DNA of 64,000 nt from Vermamoeba vermiformis (lineage: Eukaryota; Tubulinea; Echinamoebida), in assembly GCA_045837725.1 (NCBI GenBank), contig JBEWZL010000061.1, positions 62,001-126,000 on the forward strand, written 5' to 3'. The notes beneath the pieces are model-generated. The model saw only the letters and a list, made by a program, of their open reading frames with translations. It made no database searches and was not told the DNA's origin. Positions 1 through 10,409 of the stretch are shown piece by piece. The position numbers and the translations under genes were made by a program. The first letter of the stretch is position 1. Each line of letters begins with the position of its first letter.

Positions 1-586
1 CACTTCAGTGCCAGGAATGTTGAGCCAAGTGTTGTTTGATGCTTCGTATTGATAGGTTCTGATGGTGTAGTTGCCATCGTTCAGCGGAGAATTCGGGATC
101 GTAGCCAACAAAAGTGTCGTCAGAGAGCAAGAAGCCACCAACAGTAGAAGCGATAGTGCTCGTGTTAGAGAGCTTATTATTGGCATCAATAGTAAAGAGC
201 GTCGCACCACCGCCGTTATTAGCAAGAGCCAAGGTCGCGATCCACTTTCCGTTTGTAGTGGCATACACCGTTGGAGCTTCAGTGAAGTTAGCTACCTGTT
301 CGTAAATTCCTTCAGCATTTCGACGTCTAATAACCATTGTGGGAGTTCCAGAAACGTCAAGGTAGATCATCAGATCTTTGTGGGTTGTCAGCCCGATGTT
401 GTAAAGGGAGAGTGTAGTGACGGTAGAAATACCCATTGGTTCGAGAGTGAAACTCTGAATCATGATATTAATAATTTATGATTTTAAGAATAAGACGCAA
501 CGGTCTTCGAGCTTGACACTTACTGGTCGTTCAGTGAACGCAAGAGTCACCAATACAGCGACGATCAAGCCCAGTAACAGCTTCAT
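1..586 (-). pseudogene. Surface-family paralogue 1 (left-truncated, frameshifted)
   Basis: Partial copy of the tandem secreted family; it runs off the left edge. Exon 1 (524..586) codes a signal peptide starting MKLLLGLIVAVLVTLAF and ending in ERP. A 69-nt phase-0 GTAAGT-CAG intron (455..523) follows, then exon 2 from 454 downward. The family motifs AIRRRN-like (VIRRRNAEGIYE), NGKW and GGFLLSDDTFVGYDP are present. Right after GYDP one base is extra relative to the other copies (near 90-100), so the frame shifts. The expected TIRTYQYEASNNTWLNIPG segment is still readable in another frame, so the event is recent or an assembly indel. A CATAAATAGG TATA-like box lies about 60 nt upstream of the ATG. 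The rest of the ectodomain lies outside the window. Confidence 0.75.
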
Positions 587-1529
587 TTGTGTTATCGTGC
601 TCGGAGTAAGTAAATTGAATTGAATTTAGTGAACGGTGACCTATTTATGGTGACATATTGCAATCTATAATGACACGTGAAGTTTTTTACCGGTAATCTC
701 GATACGAGATTGTCAGTACTACGCAGATGTAATTCGAAAGAAATGCATTTCTCAACGTTAGCAGTCTTGTCCATTCACTGTGAGTATGATCGTCGCATAA
801 TTTGCATCGTTAATATAACGATACTAATTTGTCGGGATATTTTAGTATACGTGATGCGGTACGGTAAGCAGAGAGCATGCACAGAAGACTACCAATTAGC
901 CGAACAAAGTCTTGAAATTCATTTTAAGCTTTTACTTAACTAATTCTGAATCTTTGCTATCTACGCCATATTTTTTTTTTGGTAAAAAACAAGAGCCGGA
1001 AGCAGTTAATTTATGATTTTGCGTTTCTTTTATTGTAATTTACATTACATTAGTGCCCTCTTAAGGTCAAAGAGAACATTAGAATTCAACTTCGGAGAAT
1101 ACTTTCCGATCCGGAATCAATGCTTCAAATTGAATTGCTCACGGCGTCACTCACCGCGAGTTTATAAAATTGATGATTTAGAACGAGTGGGCTGATCATA
1201 TTACTGATTTTTTTTCATATTACGCTCAATCGGTGTATTCCGAAGTCCAAACTTTTCGACAGACCGTAGCTCAGTAATCTCCGTAGATTTTTAATCAATT
1301 CAATTGGACGAACACTACGTTTGTTATTAACTATCATATTACATCCTTGAATAGCGCTAACACAATTAGGCTGGACGGTCAACTTTCCGGCAATCAAGTA
1401 GACAACGAATTGATCACACGAACATTGGACCTTGTTGAACGAAGAAGTGAGGCCTACATTCGCAGTGATGAAGAAGGTCCAGGGATTAGCTATCACGTGT
1501 AAATTCGGGCGTTTACTGAACTGAAAGTT
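587..1529. other. Intergenic spacer, paralogues 1-2
   Basis: 943 nt of AT-rich DNA holding the upstream region of copy 1 and the downstream region of copy 2. A 93-codon minus-strand frame (1215..1496) with several cysteines is present. It matches nothing I recognise and has no clear promoter or introns. No repeat or RNA gene was seen. Confidence 0.5.
641..651 (-). promoter_or_regulatory. TATA-like box of surface paralogue 1
   Basis: Reading the minus strand gives CCATAAATAG about 58-64 nt before the ATG at 586. The same CATAAA core occurs at similar distance before copies 2, 6 and 8. Assignment as a core promoter is inference from position and recurrence. Confidence 0.45.
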
Positions 1530-3023
1530 TTACACGAACACAAAAAGTACCACGAAGAGCAAAATAAGGCTGAATTGCACGACATTAGCACCGCTCACAT
1601 TGCCTGTGGGTATTTGAGGACACGTCACTGTTGCATTGCAATAGGCAACTGGACCAAAGCCCTTGTTGAACGAAAACTGTGCTTGCAATACCTTGTTATC
1701 CACGAGTCCGATGCCAGTGAGAGTTGTATCGACAGCACCACATTGAGGATTGTTGACAGTATACAGCGCTGAGATGTCGACTTGAGAGCAGTCGTTGACT
1801 TGTTCATCGTTGCAAGTCGCGCTGATTGGTTGAGTGAAGCAGCGAGGAGCAGCGTAGAATTGAAGGAGAGAGGACACAGGATTGACTGCAGCAATGATAA
1901 TGTCGTAGTCATTGGCGCCAATACCAAGTCCAAAGAATCCTTGGTTTGCAACAAAGTCGAGCATCGGTTCCCAAGCACCGATGTTAGTGCGAGTGAGCAC
2001 CAAAACTTTGCCCGCTTGGAGTGTCATCATTTCAGCCAATCCCTCAAAGCCAGCGCTAATCAGAAGAGTATTTGCATCAGCAAAGACCACTGCAAACCCG
2101 AGCAAAGCAACAGGTCTGTAGCCAACACTGGCTGGCGTGAACTTTTGTTCGATCCATTTGCCGTTGATTTTGGTGTAGGTAAAGATGATACCAATGGCTG
2201 ATTCTTCCTCCTCGAGAATGGAGAGCACGACAGTATCGACTCCGTTGTAGGTCACACTCGCTTGAGAACTTACGGTGTTGTTGACTGGCACTGTTTCCAC
2301 CAAGCTCCATGATCGATCTGCTTGTCGTGCGTAGATATTGACAGTGACGTTATCTGAGGACGATGTGTCAATGAGGACCAAGTGAGTGTCGCTGGCTCGA
2401 TATGAAGAGATGTCTGCTTGCCACCAAGCGTCGCGAACATTGAGTTCAGTGCCAGGAATGTTGAGCCAAGTGTTGTTCGATGCCTCATATTGATAGGTTC
2501 TGATCGTGTAGTTGCCATCGTTCAGCGGAGAGACCGGATCGTAGCCAACAAAAGTGTCGTCAGAGAGCAAGTAGCCGCCCATAGTATCAATATAGCTCAT
2601 ATTTGAGACTTTGTTGGTCTTATCTACGGAGAACAGAACAGCGCCTTCACCGAGGAGAGCGACCCACTTGCCGTTAGTGTTGGCAAAAGGAGAAGTAAAT
2701 TCGGTGAAGTTTGCAACATGCTCGTAGACTCCTTCGTTGGTGCGACGTCTGATGGCCATCACTGGAGAATCTACTTGGACGCCTCGCTTATAATTATTCG
2801 GTCCTTCAACATAGACGAGAAGATCCTTCTTTGTTGCAACTGGAAGAGCCTCGGATAGTGATGAAACTACGGACCAATCCATCGGATCCAGCGTAACCGC
2901 CTGAAGTTATAAATTATTAACTAATTTAATTAATACTAAGATCGTTTAAATACTCACTGGACGTTGTTGGGCAAGCGTAATAACCGCTAATAAAGCGACA
3001 AATAAACCGATCAAAAGTTTCAT
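1530..3023 (-). CDS. Surface-family paralogue 2 (intact)
   Basis: Predicted secreted, membrane-anchored protein of 478 residues; exons 2958..3023 and 1530..2900 with a 57-nt phase-0 intron. Residues 1-20 are a signal peptide (MKLLIGLFVALLAVITLAQ). The body carries repeated units in which an aromatic/basic strand (IRRRT, TYQYE, YARQ, FTYTK, VLTRT) is followed by a G/N-x-W turn, as in blades of FG-GAP-like beta-propellers. Many N-glycosylation sequons (NFT, NNT, NVT, NAT) are visible. A C-terminal module has paired cysteines (CFTQPIS, CNDEQVNDCSQ, NPQCG, CNATVTC). The last 17 residues are hydrophobic, suggesting a GPI signal or membrane anchor. Function unknown; surface coat or adhesion is an inference. 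The frame is fully open. Confidence 0.85.
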
Positions 3024-3080
3024 CTGATTGAAGCCTGTTGTGTTCTTCGTTGTGCTGAACAATAAGGATCATACGCCATC

Positions 3081-3091
3081 GCTTTTATGTC
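3081..3091 (-). promoter_or_regulatory. TATA-like box of surface paralogue 2
   Basis: The minus strand reads GACATAAAAGC about 60 nt before the ATG at 3023. Same element and spacing as in copies 1, 6 and 8. The leader between it and the ATG is A/C-rich (CAACGAAGAACACAACAGG). Confidence 0.45.
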
Positions 3092-4097
3092 CGCGACGCG
3101 TGTCACATGATCTCCAACTTCAGATTGTCGAATACGCACGCTGATTTGTGGTACAATGTTATTATTACGGGCGGTTGGGAATCGATTGTGTGTACTATCG
3201 TTTCATCAGGACTTCGTTAATGACTAGTTGGTCGTCACTAGTGATAGTTTATTCTCGCGCTTCTTATTCCTTTCTCGTCAAGAAATTTGTCTGGTGACAT
3301 TTTCAACGATCATTTGATTTGCACTGTAGATTAGATCTCGTACTTGATTGATGGTCCCTGCAGGTTTTTTACGGTAATTACAGGACGCGTCCCCTAAAGT
3401 TTTGATTAAAACAGTAGTTAGAGTAACTTGCAATCAATATTAATGTAATTAGTATACTTGATTAGACGATACAGAACTACGAATGTATAATTCAGATGTA
3501 AAGAAGTAAAACCAGTGTTTTATAGAATTCAGTTGACTTAATACTTTAAGCGGAGCAGAATCTTTGCTACTTGCGCAATAATCATGGCGCTAATGTCATA
3601 AAGTGCGTATTTCGGTGTCCTGGTGTCAATAACTCACAATTATCCGTAATCTTCAGGTACTATGGCGTCCAGTCCTTGCAAATAGAAGGCCCTATAGCAT
3701 GCGTGTTAGAGTTCATGACGCATGTGAAGCAATAATTCGTGGCTCATCTGCATTTTATCACTCCCTCTGATCTGCTGTAGACTACGAACGAAAAGGTTAT
3801 TAACGTAAGTTTCTAATTAACATGGATTAATATAACAATTTTAAGGGGACGGAGAGGAATATTAATTGAAACTAAATTAAAAAATTTAAAATAATTTGCA
3901 TAACGTCCAGGAGCGTATTAATATTAATGGCGCTAATTTATTAGGCAATAGATTCAGAAAATAACTATTTTTATTAATAATAATAATTTTGTGCTGCCAG
4001 ATTCAATCCGGTTATTTTCAAACTACATGGTCAACTTACGTTGCATTCGATATTACGTTACTGCAATGCTTTAGTAGTGGTGTTGGTTTTATTAACC
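3092..4097. other. Intergenic spacer, paralogues 2-3
   Basis: About 1 kb of AT-rich sequence with no convincing coding frame, RNA gene or repeat. It contains the upstream region of copy 2 and the 3' flank of copy 3. Confidence 0.5.
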
Positions 4098-5790
4098 TTA
4101 AATTAGTGAAACAAGCAAGACCGCCAAAACAAACCAAACGAGACCGACTAATTGCCGAACATCAGCACTACTAATTCTTGTACCTGGCGTTTGTGTGACT
4201 GCACCCGGCGTTTGAGCACTATTAGGTGTGACAGGAGGAGCAGGACACGTCACTGTAGCGTTGAAGTAGACAGGTGAAGCGAAGCTACGCGTGAATGTGA
4301 ACTGCGCATTCATCTGTTGATTATTGACGAGACTGAGACTACTAATTGAAGCAGTAACGACACCACAGTGAGGATTGTTAATCGTGTACAGCAGATCCGT
4401 TGAAAACTTCGAACAATCGTCCACTTGTTGATCAGTGCAAGTCACGTCTATTGGGTCCCTGAAGCACCTAGGAGCAGTATAGAGCGTTATTGGATTGCCA
4501 CTAACCCCATCCGGTGTAGTGATCGCATCAGCTGTGATTACAGGAACAATAATGTCGTAATCGTTGATACCGAAGCCTAGTCCAAAGACACCGTAATCTC
4601 CGCCAACGAGATTCACTGTTGGTTCCCAAAATCCGCTTGTGTTGCGAGTAAGAAGCAAGATTTTGCCGCCAATCAACGCTGTCGTTGTTACTGCTGCCAA
4701 ATCCACGTTCTCGTAGCCTGCACTAATGTACAGCGTGTTGGGATCCGTGAAAATAACTTGAGCTCCGAGAAGGCCATTAGCTTTGTATCCAACACTTTCT
4801 ACTGTGAAAGTTTGCTCTACCCAGTTGCCATTCATCTTCGTGTACACAAACACTATGCCTAAGAAGTCAGTGTTGATCGCTTGCACTGGACGAGAATAGA
4901 CCAAAGTGTCTACGTCATTGTAAACCACATTTCCAAATTTAGGGTCGAAAGTGTTGTTGACCGTAATTGACTCAACGTAGCTCCACGATCGATCAGCTTG
5001 TCGCGCGTAAAGTGCAACATGGTAGTCTGCCGATGAAAGTCTATGAAGACTAGGTGCGAGTCACTCGCGCGGTACGTAGAAATATCCCCGGCCCATTGAG
5101 CTGATGTAGCCACAGAGATCTCAGTTCCAGGAATTGAATTCCAAGAGTTGTTGGATGCGGTGTAAGCATAGGTGCGAAAGCGAAGATTTCCGTTCGTAAA
5201 AGCACCAACAAAAGTGTCATCCGAGAGCAAGAACCCACCGAATGTGTTGTTGACAAAACTTGTCGTTGACAGTACATTGTTTTCATCGATGCTAACAACG
5301 ATGGATCCCACGCTTGTCGGTAGAAGCGCGATCCACTTCCCGTTAGTTAGAGCGTACGAGGATTTTGAGTAATTAGCAGCGAACTGATAAATACCCTCGC
5401 TATTGCGACGCCTGATAGTCGTGCAAGCAGTGCCAGATAAGTCGAAGTAGACCAGCAGATCTTTTTTAGTAGCAGTTGGTATATTAAAGCCCGTTGATGA
5501 AGTGATGGTAGAGATATCTGTTGGAGTGAGGGCTAACTCCTAGAATATAAAGATTATCAACTGATAATAATTTTTCTTCGGGTGGATGCACCTTTCCGAA
5601 ACTCAAAAATTGAGAAATTAATCTTTGAACTTAGTTCATAATTTTCCAACTATTTGACAAATTAATTCGGGGCACGAATCGGTTAACGAATGGTGCACAA
5701 AGGTTCCAGATTAGGAAGACTTACTGCACGTCTGCTTTGCGTTGCAACGATTAAAATAGATATGGCGAATACAAGTAACACGAGTTTCAT
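4098..5790 (-). pseudogene. Surface-family paralogue 3 (one frameshift)
   Basis: Most divergent copy. Exon 1 (5725..5790) codes MKLVLLVFAISILIVATQS, a signal peptide. A 185-nt phase-0 intron follows, and exon 2 starts at 5539 with ELALTPTDIST; the DW motif seen in the others is absent. Family motifs TIRRRNSEGIYQ, GGFLLSDDTFVG and TASNNSWNSIPGTE are kept. Near 5038-5042 one base is missing relative to the family after HLVFID, so the frame changes; the downstream frame (YARQADRSWSYVES, then VYNDVDTLVY to the hydrophobic tail ending at 4098) is otherwise open. The tail includes a PNSAQTPGAVTQTPG linker and a hydrophobic end typical of GPI proteins. Either a young pseudogene, a reservoir copy, or an assembly indel. 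Confidence 0.75.
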
Positions 5791-6084
5791 TGTCGTGATG
5801 TTTCAATCATGTTGAAAGAAAGATTCTGCCCGACTATTTTTGCCTGAAGAAGATTTTGGTTAAGAGAATCCATATTTGAAAGATAATTACCTAGTGAGAA
5901 CCGAGCATTGCTTAGATTTTTCCTCGCCTCGCCACGAATATTATCGTAATAATTTTTAAAAATAATTAAGAGGAAGTAAGCATAACTTGAATTGCGGTAT
6001 TCCCGAGGGCCAAATTAGGCCGTATATCGTTCCAAATATTATATAATAGCTAGACTACCATAATGTGGTATTTTATCATAATAA

Positions 6085-7602
6085 TTAAAACAGAATTTTA
6101 ATGACTAACAGAAAGAGCGCCAAACCTTTCTGAAGTTGAGTAACGCTGCTAGTTTTCGCCGGCGTTGGTAGGGCGCTAACGGGAGGAGCTGAGCACGTTA
6201 CTGTTGCATTGCAGTATACTGTTGTAGTCAAGGAGTTGCGAACGAAGCTTAATTTAACTTGCAGCGCTTGGTTGCTGACAGTGGTGAAGCTATCCAGTGA
6301 CGCAGTGACGTTACCGCACTCAGGATTATTGATCACGTACAGCTCTGATATCGATATTTGAGCGACATCAACCCGAGAGCAGTCGCTGACTTGCTTATCG
6401 TTGCAAGTGACGTTGATGGGTGCAGCGAAGCAACGAGGTGCTGTGTAGAAAGTCAAATTTAAGCCCTCTTCGCCAATGCCGAGAGAAGGAATGAGTAGGT
6501 CGTAGTCATTCGTGCCAACTCCAGCGCCCCACCAATTCGGACCGATCAAGTCAGCGGCAGGTTCCCACAGTCCTTCTTCATTGCGAGCGAGCATCAACAC
6601 TTTGCCAAATTCAGTAAACTGGATCTCAGAAGCTCCTTCGTAGACGGCTGTAATGAGCATAGTGTCTGGATCGAGGAAAACAGTGCCCATGCCAAGGTAG
6701 CCAGTTGGTTTGTAGCCGACACTTGGCACTGAAAATCGTTGCCCTTGCCAAGCACCATCGATCTTCGTGTAAATAAAGACGATGCCAATAGCACCGTTGT
6801 CATCAGAGGCCTCTCCAATGGCATGCACAAGTGTATCTTCACCGTTGAAAGTTGCACTGCCAAACCCGTGCGTGCTGTTGACTGGAACTATGTCGATGAG
6901 ACTCCACGATCGATCTGCTTGTCGTGCATAAATATTAACGGTGAGATTGTCAAAATTGTACGTGTTGACATTAACCAAGTGCGTGTCCGTTGCGCGATAG
7001 GTAGAGTAGTCGCCAATGGTCCTAACTTTAACAGGCACAATCACTTCAGTGCCAGGAATGTTCATCCAAGTGTTGTTTGAAGCTTCGTATTGGTATGTTC
7101 TGATTGCGTACTTTTCATTATCAACAGCGATCGGATCGAATCCAACAAAAGTATCGTCAGAGAGCAAAAAGCCACCAGTTGTAGACACGAAGCTTGCTTT
7201 TGAGACTTCATTGTCGTCGCTTATGCTAAAGAGGTTCACTGTTTGAGCGTTCAAGCCAGTGCTGGCGATCCATTTTCCGTTAGTGCTAATGTACTTCGCG
7301 GTCACTTCGGTAAAATTGGCCACGAGGTCATAGAGGCCCTCGGAATTGCGTCGTCTAATTGCTATTGCTGGGGTTACAGGATCAGAACTATCATAATAGG
7401 CGAGCAGATCCTTCTTGGTGGCTACGGTGAAGAGTTTGTATTCCACGCTAGTTGATGGCACGGTCCAATCCATCGGTGTTAAAGAAAGGCTCTGACATGT
7501 TTTCGTAAATAAGCGCGCTTTTAACTTTAGTTTACATACCGGGCGTGTAGATGCAACCGCAACGGCAGCCACGAGGAGAACAAAGCCAACCAAAAACTTC
7601 AT
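6085..7602 (-). CDS. Surface-family paralogue 4 (intact)
   Basis: Exon 1 (7540..7602) codes the signal peptide MKFLVGFVLLVAAVAVASTRP. A 48-nt GTATGT-TCAG intron (7492..7539) sits at the family's usual place, and exon 2 is 6085..7491, giving 489 residues. The intron is a multiple of three and has no stop, so an unspliced transcript would only insert 16 residues. Family motifs: MDWTVPS, AIRRRNSEGLYD, GGFLLSDDTFVGFDP, TYQYEASNNTWMNIPG, ARQADRSWS, and CFAAPINVTCNDKQVSDCS. The tail SVTQLQKGLALFLLVIKILF is hydrophobic. It has an extra insertion (VAQISISE) in the Cys-rich module. Likely secreted and membrane-anchored; ligand unknown. Confidence 0.85.
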   Translation of the reverse strand: MKFLVGFVLLVAAVAVASTRPVCKLKLKARLFTKTCQSLSLTPMDWTVPSTSVEYKLFTVATKKDLLAYYDSSDPVTPAIAIRRRNSEGLYDLVANFTEVTAKYISTNGKWIASTGLNAQTVNLFSISDDNEVSKASFVSTTGGFLLSDDTFVGFDPIAVDNEKYAIRTYQYEASNNTWMNIPGTEVIVPVKVRTIGDYSTYRATDTHLVNVNTYNFDNLTVNIYARQADRSWSLIDIVPVNSTHGFGSATFNGEDTLVHAIGEASDDNGAIGIVFIYTKIDGAWQGQRFSVPSVGYKPTGYLGMGTVFLDPDTMLITAVYEGASEIQFTEFGKVLMLARNEEGLWEPAADLIGPNWWGAGVGTNDYDLLIPSLGIGEEGLNLTFYTAPRCFAAPINVTCNDKQVSDCSRVDVAQISISELYVINNPECGNVTASLDSFTTVSNQALQVKLSFVRNSLTTTVYCNATVTCSAPPVSALPTPAKTSSVTQLQKGLALFLLVIKILF

Positions 7603-8220
7603 TTCACTTGTCTAGTGTTGTCTAGCTTAAAAATAATTAATAAAGTAAATGTAGTCGGTTTTACAACGAATAGCGACATACCGTATGCGTTCCAAAAATA
7701 GCACGAGATTTTCGTAAATCGCAACGGCAATTGACAACTTTAGAACCAGTATAACCTTACAAATATATAAGAAACGAGCATTTCAATGCCGTTATTAAAG
7801 TTCAAGCAGAATATTTGCTTACAAAATGGTGCGAGTGATTAGTACAACAGTGTGCCAAGTTAAAGCACGTTCGCACTCCTTTTTTGGTGGTTTTGGAGTA
7901 AGTGAGCGAGCATTTAACTGTTGATTATGGACTCGGATCAATACACAGATCAAATCCTGCAAAAAATAAATTAAGCTTCGCAAAAATTCCAAAATTATTA
8001 AAAACCACGACATAGTACTAGAAATAATGTTGGTTTAATTTAATAATCATTGGCAAAATTGATATTAAAATTATTTGTTTCGTTTTTACCGAGACAAGGC
8101 CGCGATCATTTCTTTTAAAACCGAGATTGTACTCCGCAAAGTAATCTACGCGTATATTGTTTGATTATTAACGGTTTGGAACACTTAAGTTATGCATAAA
8201 GTGTGTTTTATGAGGCAACT
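7603..8220. other. Intergenic spacer, paralogues 4-5
   Basis: 618 nt, AT-rich, holding the upstream region of copy 4 and the 3' flank of copy 5. No coding, RNA or repeat signal that I can support. Confidence 0.5.
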
Positions 8221-10075
8221 TTACAAGAACATAACCACAACGTACGCGACAAGCGAAGCGATCGCAAACTCAAGTACACCAGCGCTGCTGACCTTTGAAG
8301 GTGTTTGGACGGCAACTGGAGGAGCAGGGCACGTCACTGTGGCATTGCACGAGACTGGTGCACCAAAGGACTTGGTGAACGAGAAGTGAGCTTGAATGGC
8401 TGTGTTTGCCACGAGTCCAAAACCAGTAAGAGTTGCATCCACAGCACCGCATTGAGGATTGTTGACAGTATACAGCGCTGAGATGTCGACTTGAGAGCAG
8501 TCGCTGATTTGTTGAAAGTTGCAAGTGACGTTGATTGGTTGAGTGAAGCAGCGAGGTGTGGTGAAGAATGTCAAACCAATAATGTTGCCACCAACGGGCA
8601 CAATAATGCGAGGAATGATAATGTCGTAGTCGTTAGCTCCGACACCCAAACCCCAGAGTCCAGCAGGAGTTGAGGGGAGCAATTCAATTGCTGGCTCCCA
8701 GGTACCATTAGCGTTGCGAGTCATCATCAAGACTTTACCAACTCCGTCGTAGCCACCGGTCCGAGTGTATCCTTCCTGATTAGCATTCACCAAGAAAGTG
8801 TTGGCATCGAGGAAAACAGTTGTGTAACCAAGGTATCCCAAAGGTCTGTAGTTAAGACTGCTTGTTGTGAATGTTTGTTCGTTCCACTCGCCGTTTGACT
8901 TCGTGTACACGATTACAATTCCGTACTCGTCAGCTGTGGGTTGGTAGCCAAAATTCGCGTAGACAAGAGTATCAACGCCGTTGTAGGTGACGCTAGAAGG
9001 TCCAATGGAGCTGTTGACTGGCACGGACTCGATGAACTTCCATGACTTGTCTGCTTGTCGCTCATAGATATGAACTCCAACGTCACTTATGTTCGTGTAA
9101 TCGGCGACGACCAAGTGAGTGTCTGTTGCACGGTATGTTGAGAAGTCTCCCAGCACTGTTGCAGAAGTAGTGACGATCACTTCAGTGCCAGGAATGTTGA
9201 GCCAAGTGTTGTTCGATGCTTCATATTGATAGGTTCTGATCGTGAAGTTGCCATCGTCAAGCGGAGAGTTAGGATCGTAGGCAACAAAAGTGTCGTCGGA
9301 TAGCAAGAAACCACCACTAGTATCTATGATGCTCCAATTGGAGATTTGATTGGTACTGTCAATGCTGAATAGAGCCATGGAATCGCCAGGGAATGCAACC
9401 CACTTGCCGTTGGTGCTCGGAAAAGGAACCGTAAGAGAAGGAAAGTCAGTGAAGTTTCCAACAGGCACGTAGATGCCATCAGCATTGCGACGTCGAATGG
9501 CCAATACTGGGGGAATAGTGGGACGTAATCCTCTTTTTCGAACCGGCACTGAGGCAGTGTTGCTTGTGTCAAAGTAAACGAGCAGATCTTTACTGGTCGC
9601 AACTTTAAAGACTGGGCCAGGTATGGTAGTCACGGTTGACCAGTCCATTGGTTCTAACTCAGCGACCTGGTGAGAGTTTTGTCAGCTTATCAATTGTAAA
9701 ACGGCGCAATGGATGTAATCCGTTTCTGTACCAAAAAAAGACTAAAAATGTATTTTTTTTATGATTATCTTGATCCCTAAAAAAGAACTGTTTTATAATT
9801 CAAATTTCGATTACTCTTAATTCTAAAATCGCCTTTCGAGTATAGATTTAATTATGTAGCAAACAAAAAGGAGGATTTGGGATTTTTCGTTAACCGGTAA
9901 GCTCCGCCAAAGTTAAAATAGCGTTAATAGTATAGAAAAATGAATTTGGTCTTTTTTTGAACGAAGCCGGCTATAATTGCGTTCGAACTTATTCGTTATA
10001 ACCGAAACTTACAGGACGTTGAGAGTACGCAACAGTTGCTAAAATAGTAATAACCAAAACAAGCAATAACTTCAT
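8221..10075 (-). CDS. Surface-family paralogue 5 (intact)
   Basis: Exons 10013..10075 (MKLLLVLVITILATVAYSQRP) and 8221..9666, separated by a 346-nt phase-0 intron, the longest in the family. 502 residues. Exon 2 opens VAELEPMDWSTVTTIPGPVF. An insertion of basic residues (VPVRKRGLRPTIPP) precedes VLAIRRRNADGIYV and could be a processing or variable loop. Propeller-like blades, sequons (NFT, NWS, NNT, NIS, NSS, NGT, NVT, NAT) and the Cys module (CFTQPINVTC, DCSQ, NPQCG, CNATVTC) follow. The C-terminus KVSSAGVLEFAIASLVAY is hydrophobic and GPI-like. The intron is alignable with that of copy 6, so the intron was duplicated with the gene. Confidence 0.87.
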
Positions 10076-10409
10076 ACTTGAGACGTTGTGGGTTGTTGTT
10101 GGTAAAATACTAACATTATTTGTCGGGTAAATCTTTTGAAGAAGTTGCGGTTGTTTTTTCAGGCTCTTTTAGTATTGCACCGCTGAGATTTGTAGAGATT
10201 AATGAAGCATCCTATTATATAGGAATAAGCTCGGCGCTTTCATATATATCGACCTACTTACGATACATCACCGATTCATTCTCGGACTGCTCTTGGATCC
10301 CGCTTTTATAGTTAGTTTGAGGTAAAGCAGGTGAGCGATCATTTAAATTGCTTGACTCGTCAATGTGTTGCTCTTTGGTGCCGTAGAATTGTCAGTTTTA
10401 TGGGCAGCT
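10076..10409. other. Upstream region of paralogue 5
   Basis: The 10180-10245 part is recognisably similar to 12313-12380 upstream of copy 6 (GAGATTTG, GAGATTA, CATCCTAT, GGGAATAA). The 10325-10390 part resembles 12690-12750 downstream of copy 7 (GCGATCATTTAA, TGACTCG, TGTTGCTCTTTG). No gene is seen. Confidence 0.6.

Noticed and set aside
1215-1496. 93-codon minus-strand frame with cysteines
   Set aside because: No homology, signal peptide or link to the family; kept only as part of the spacer.
1782-2201. Long plus-strand frames recurring antisense to the surface genes (also 10683-10952, 13141-13575, 15399-15938)
   Set aside because: They recur because the sense codons are conserved; no start context, promoter or protein-like composition of their own.
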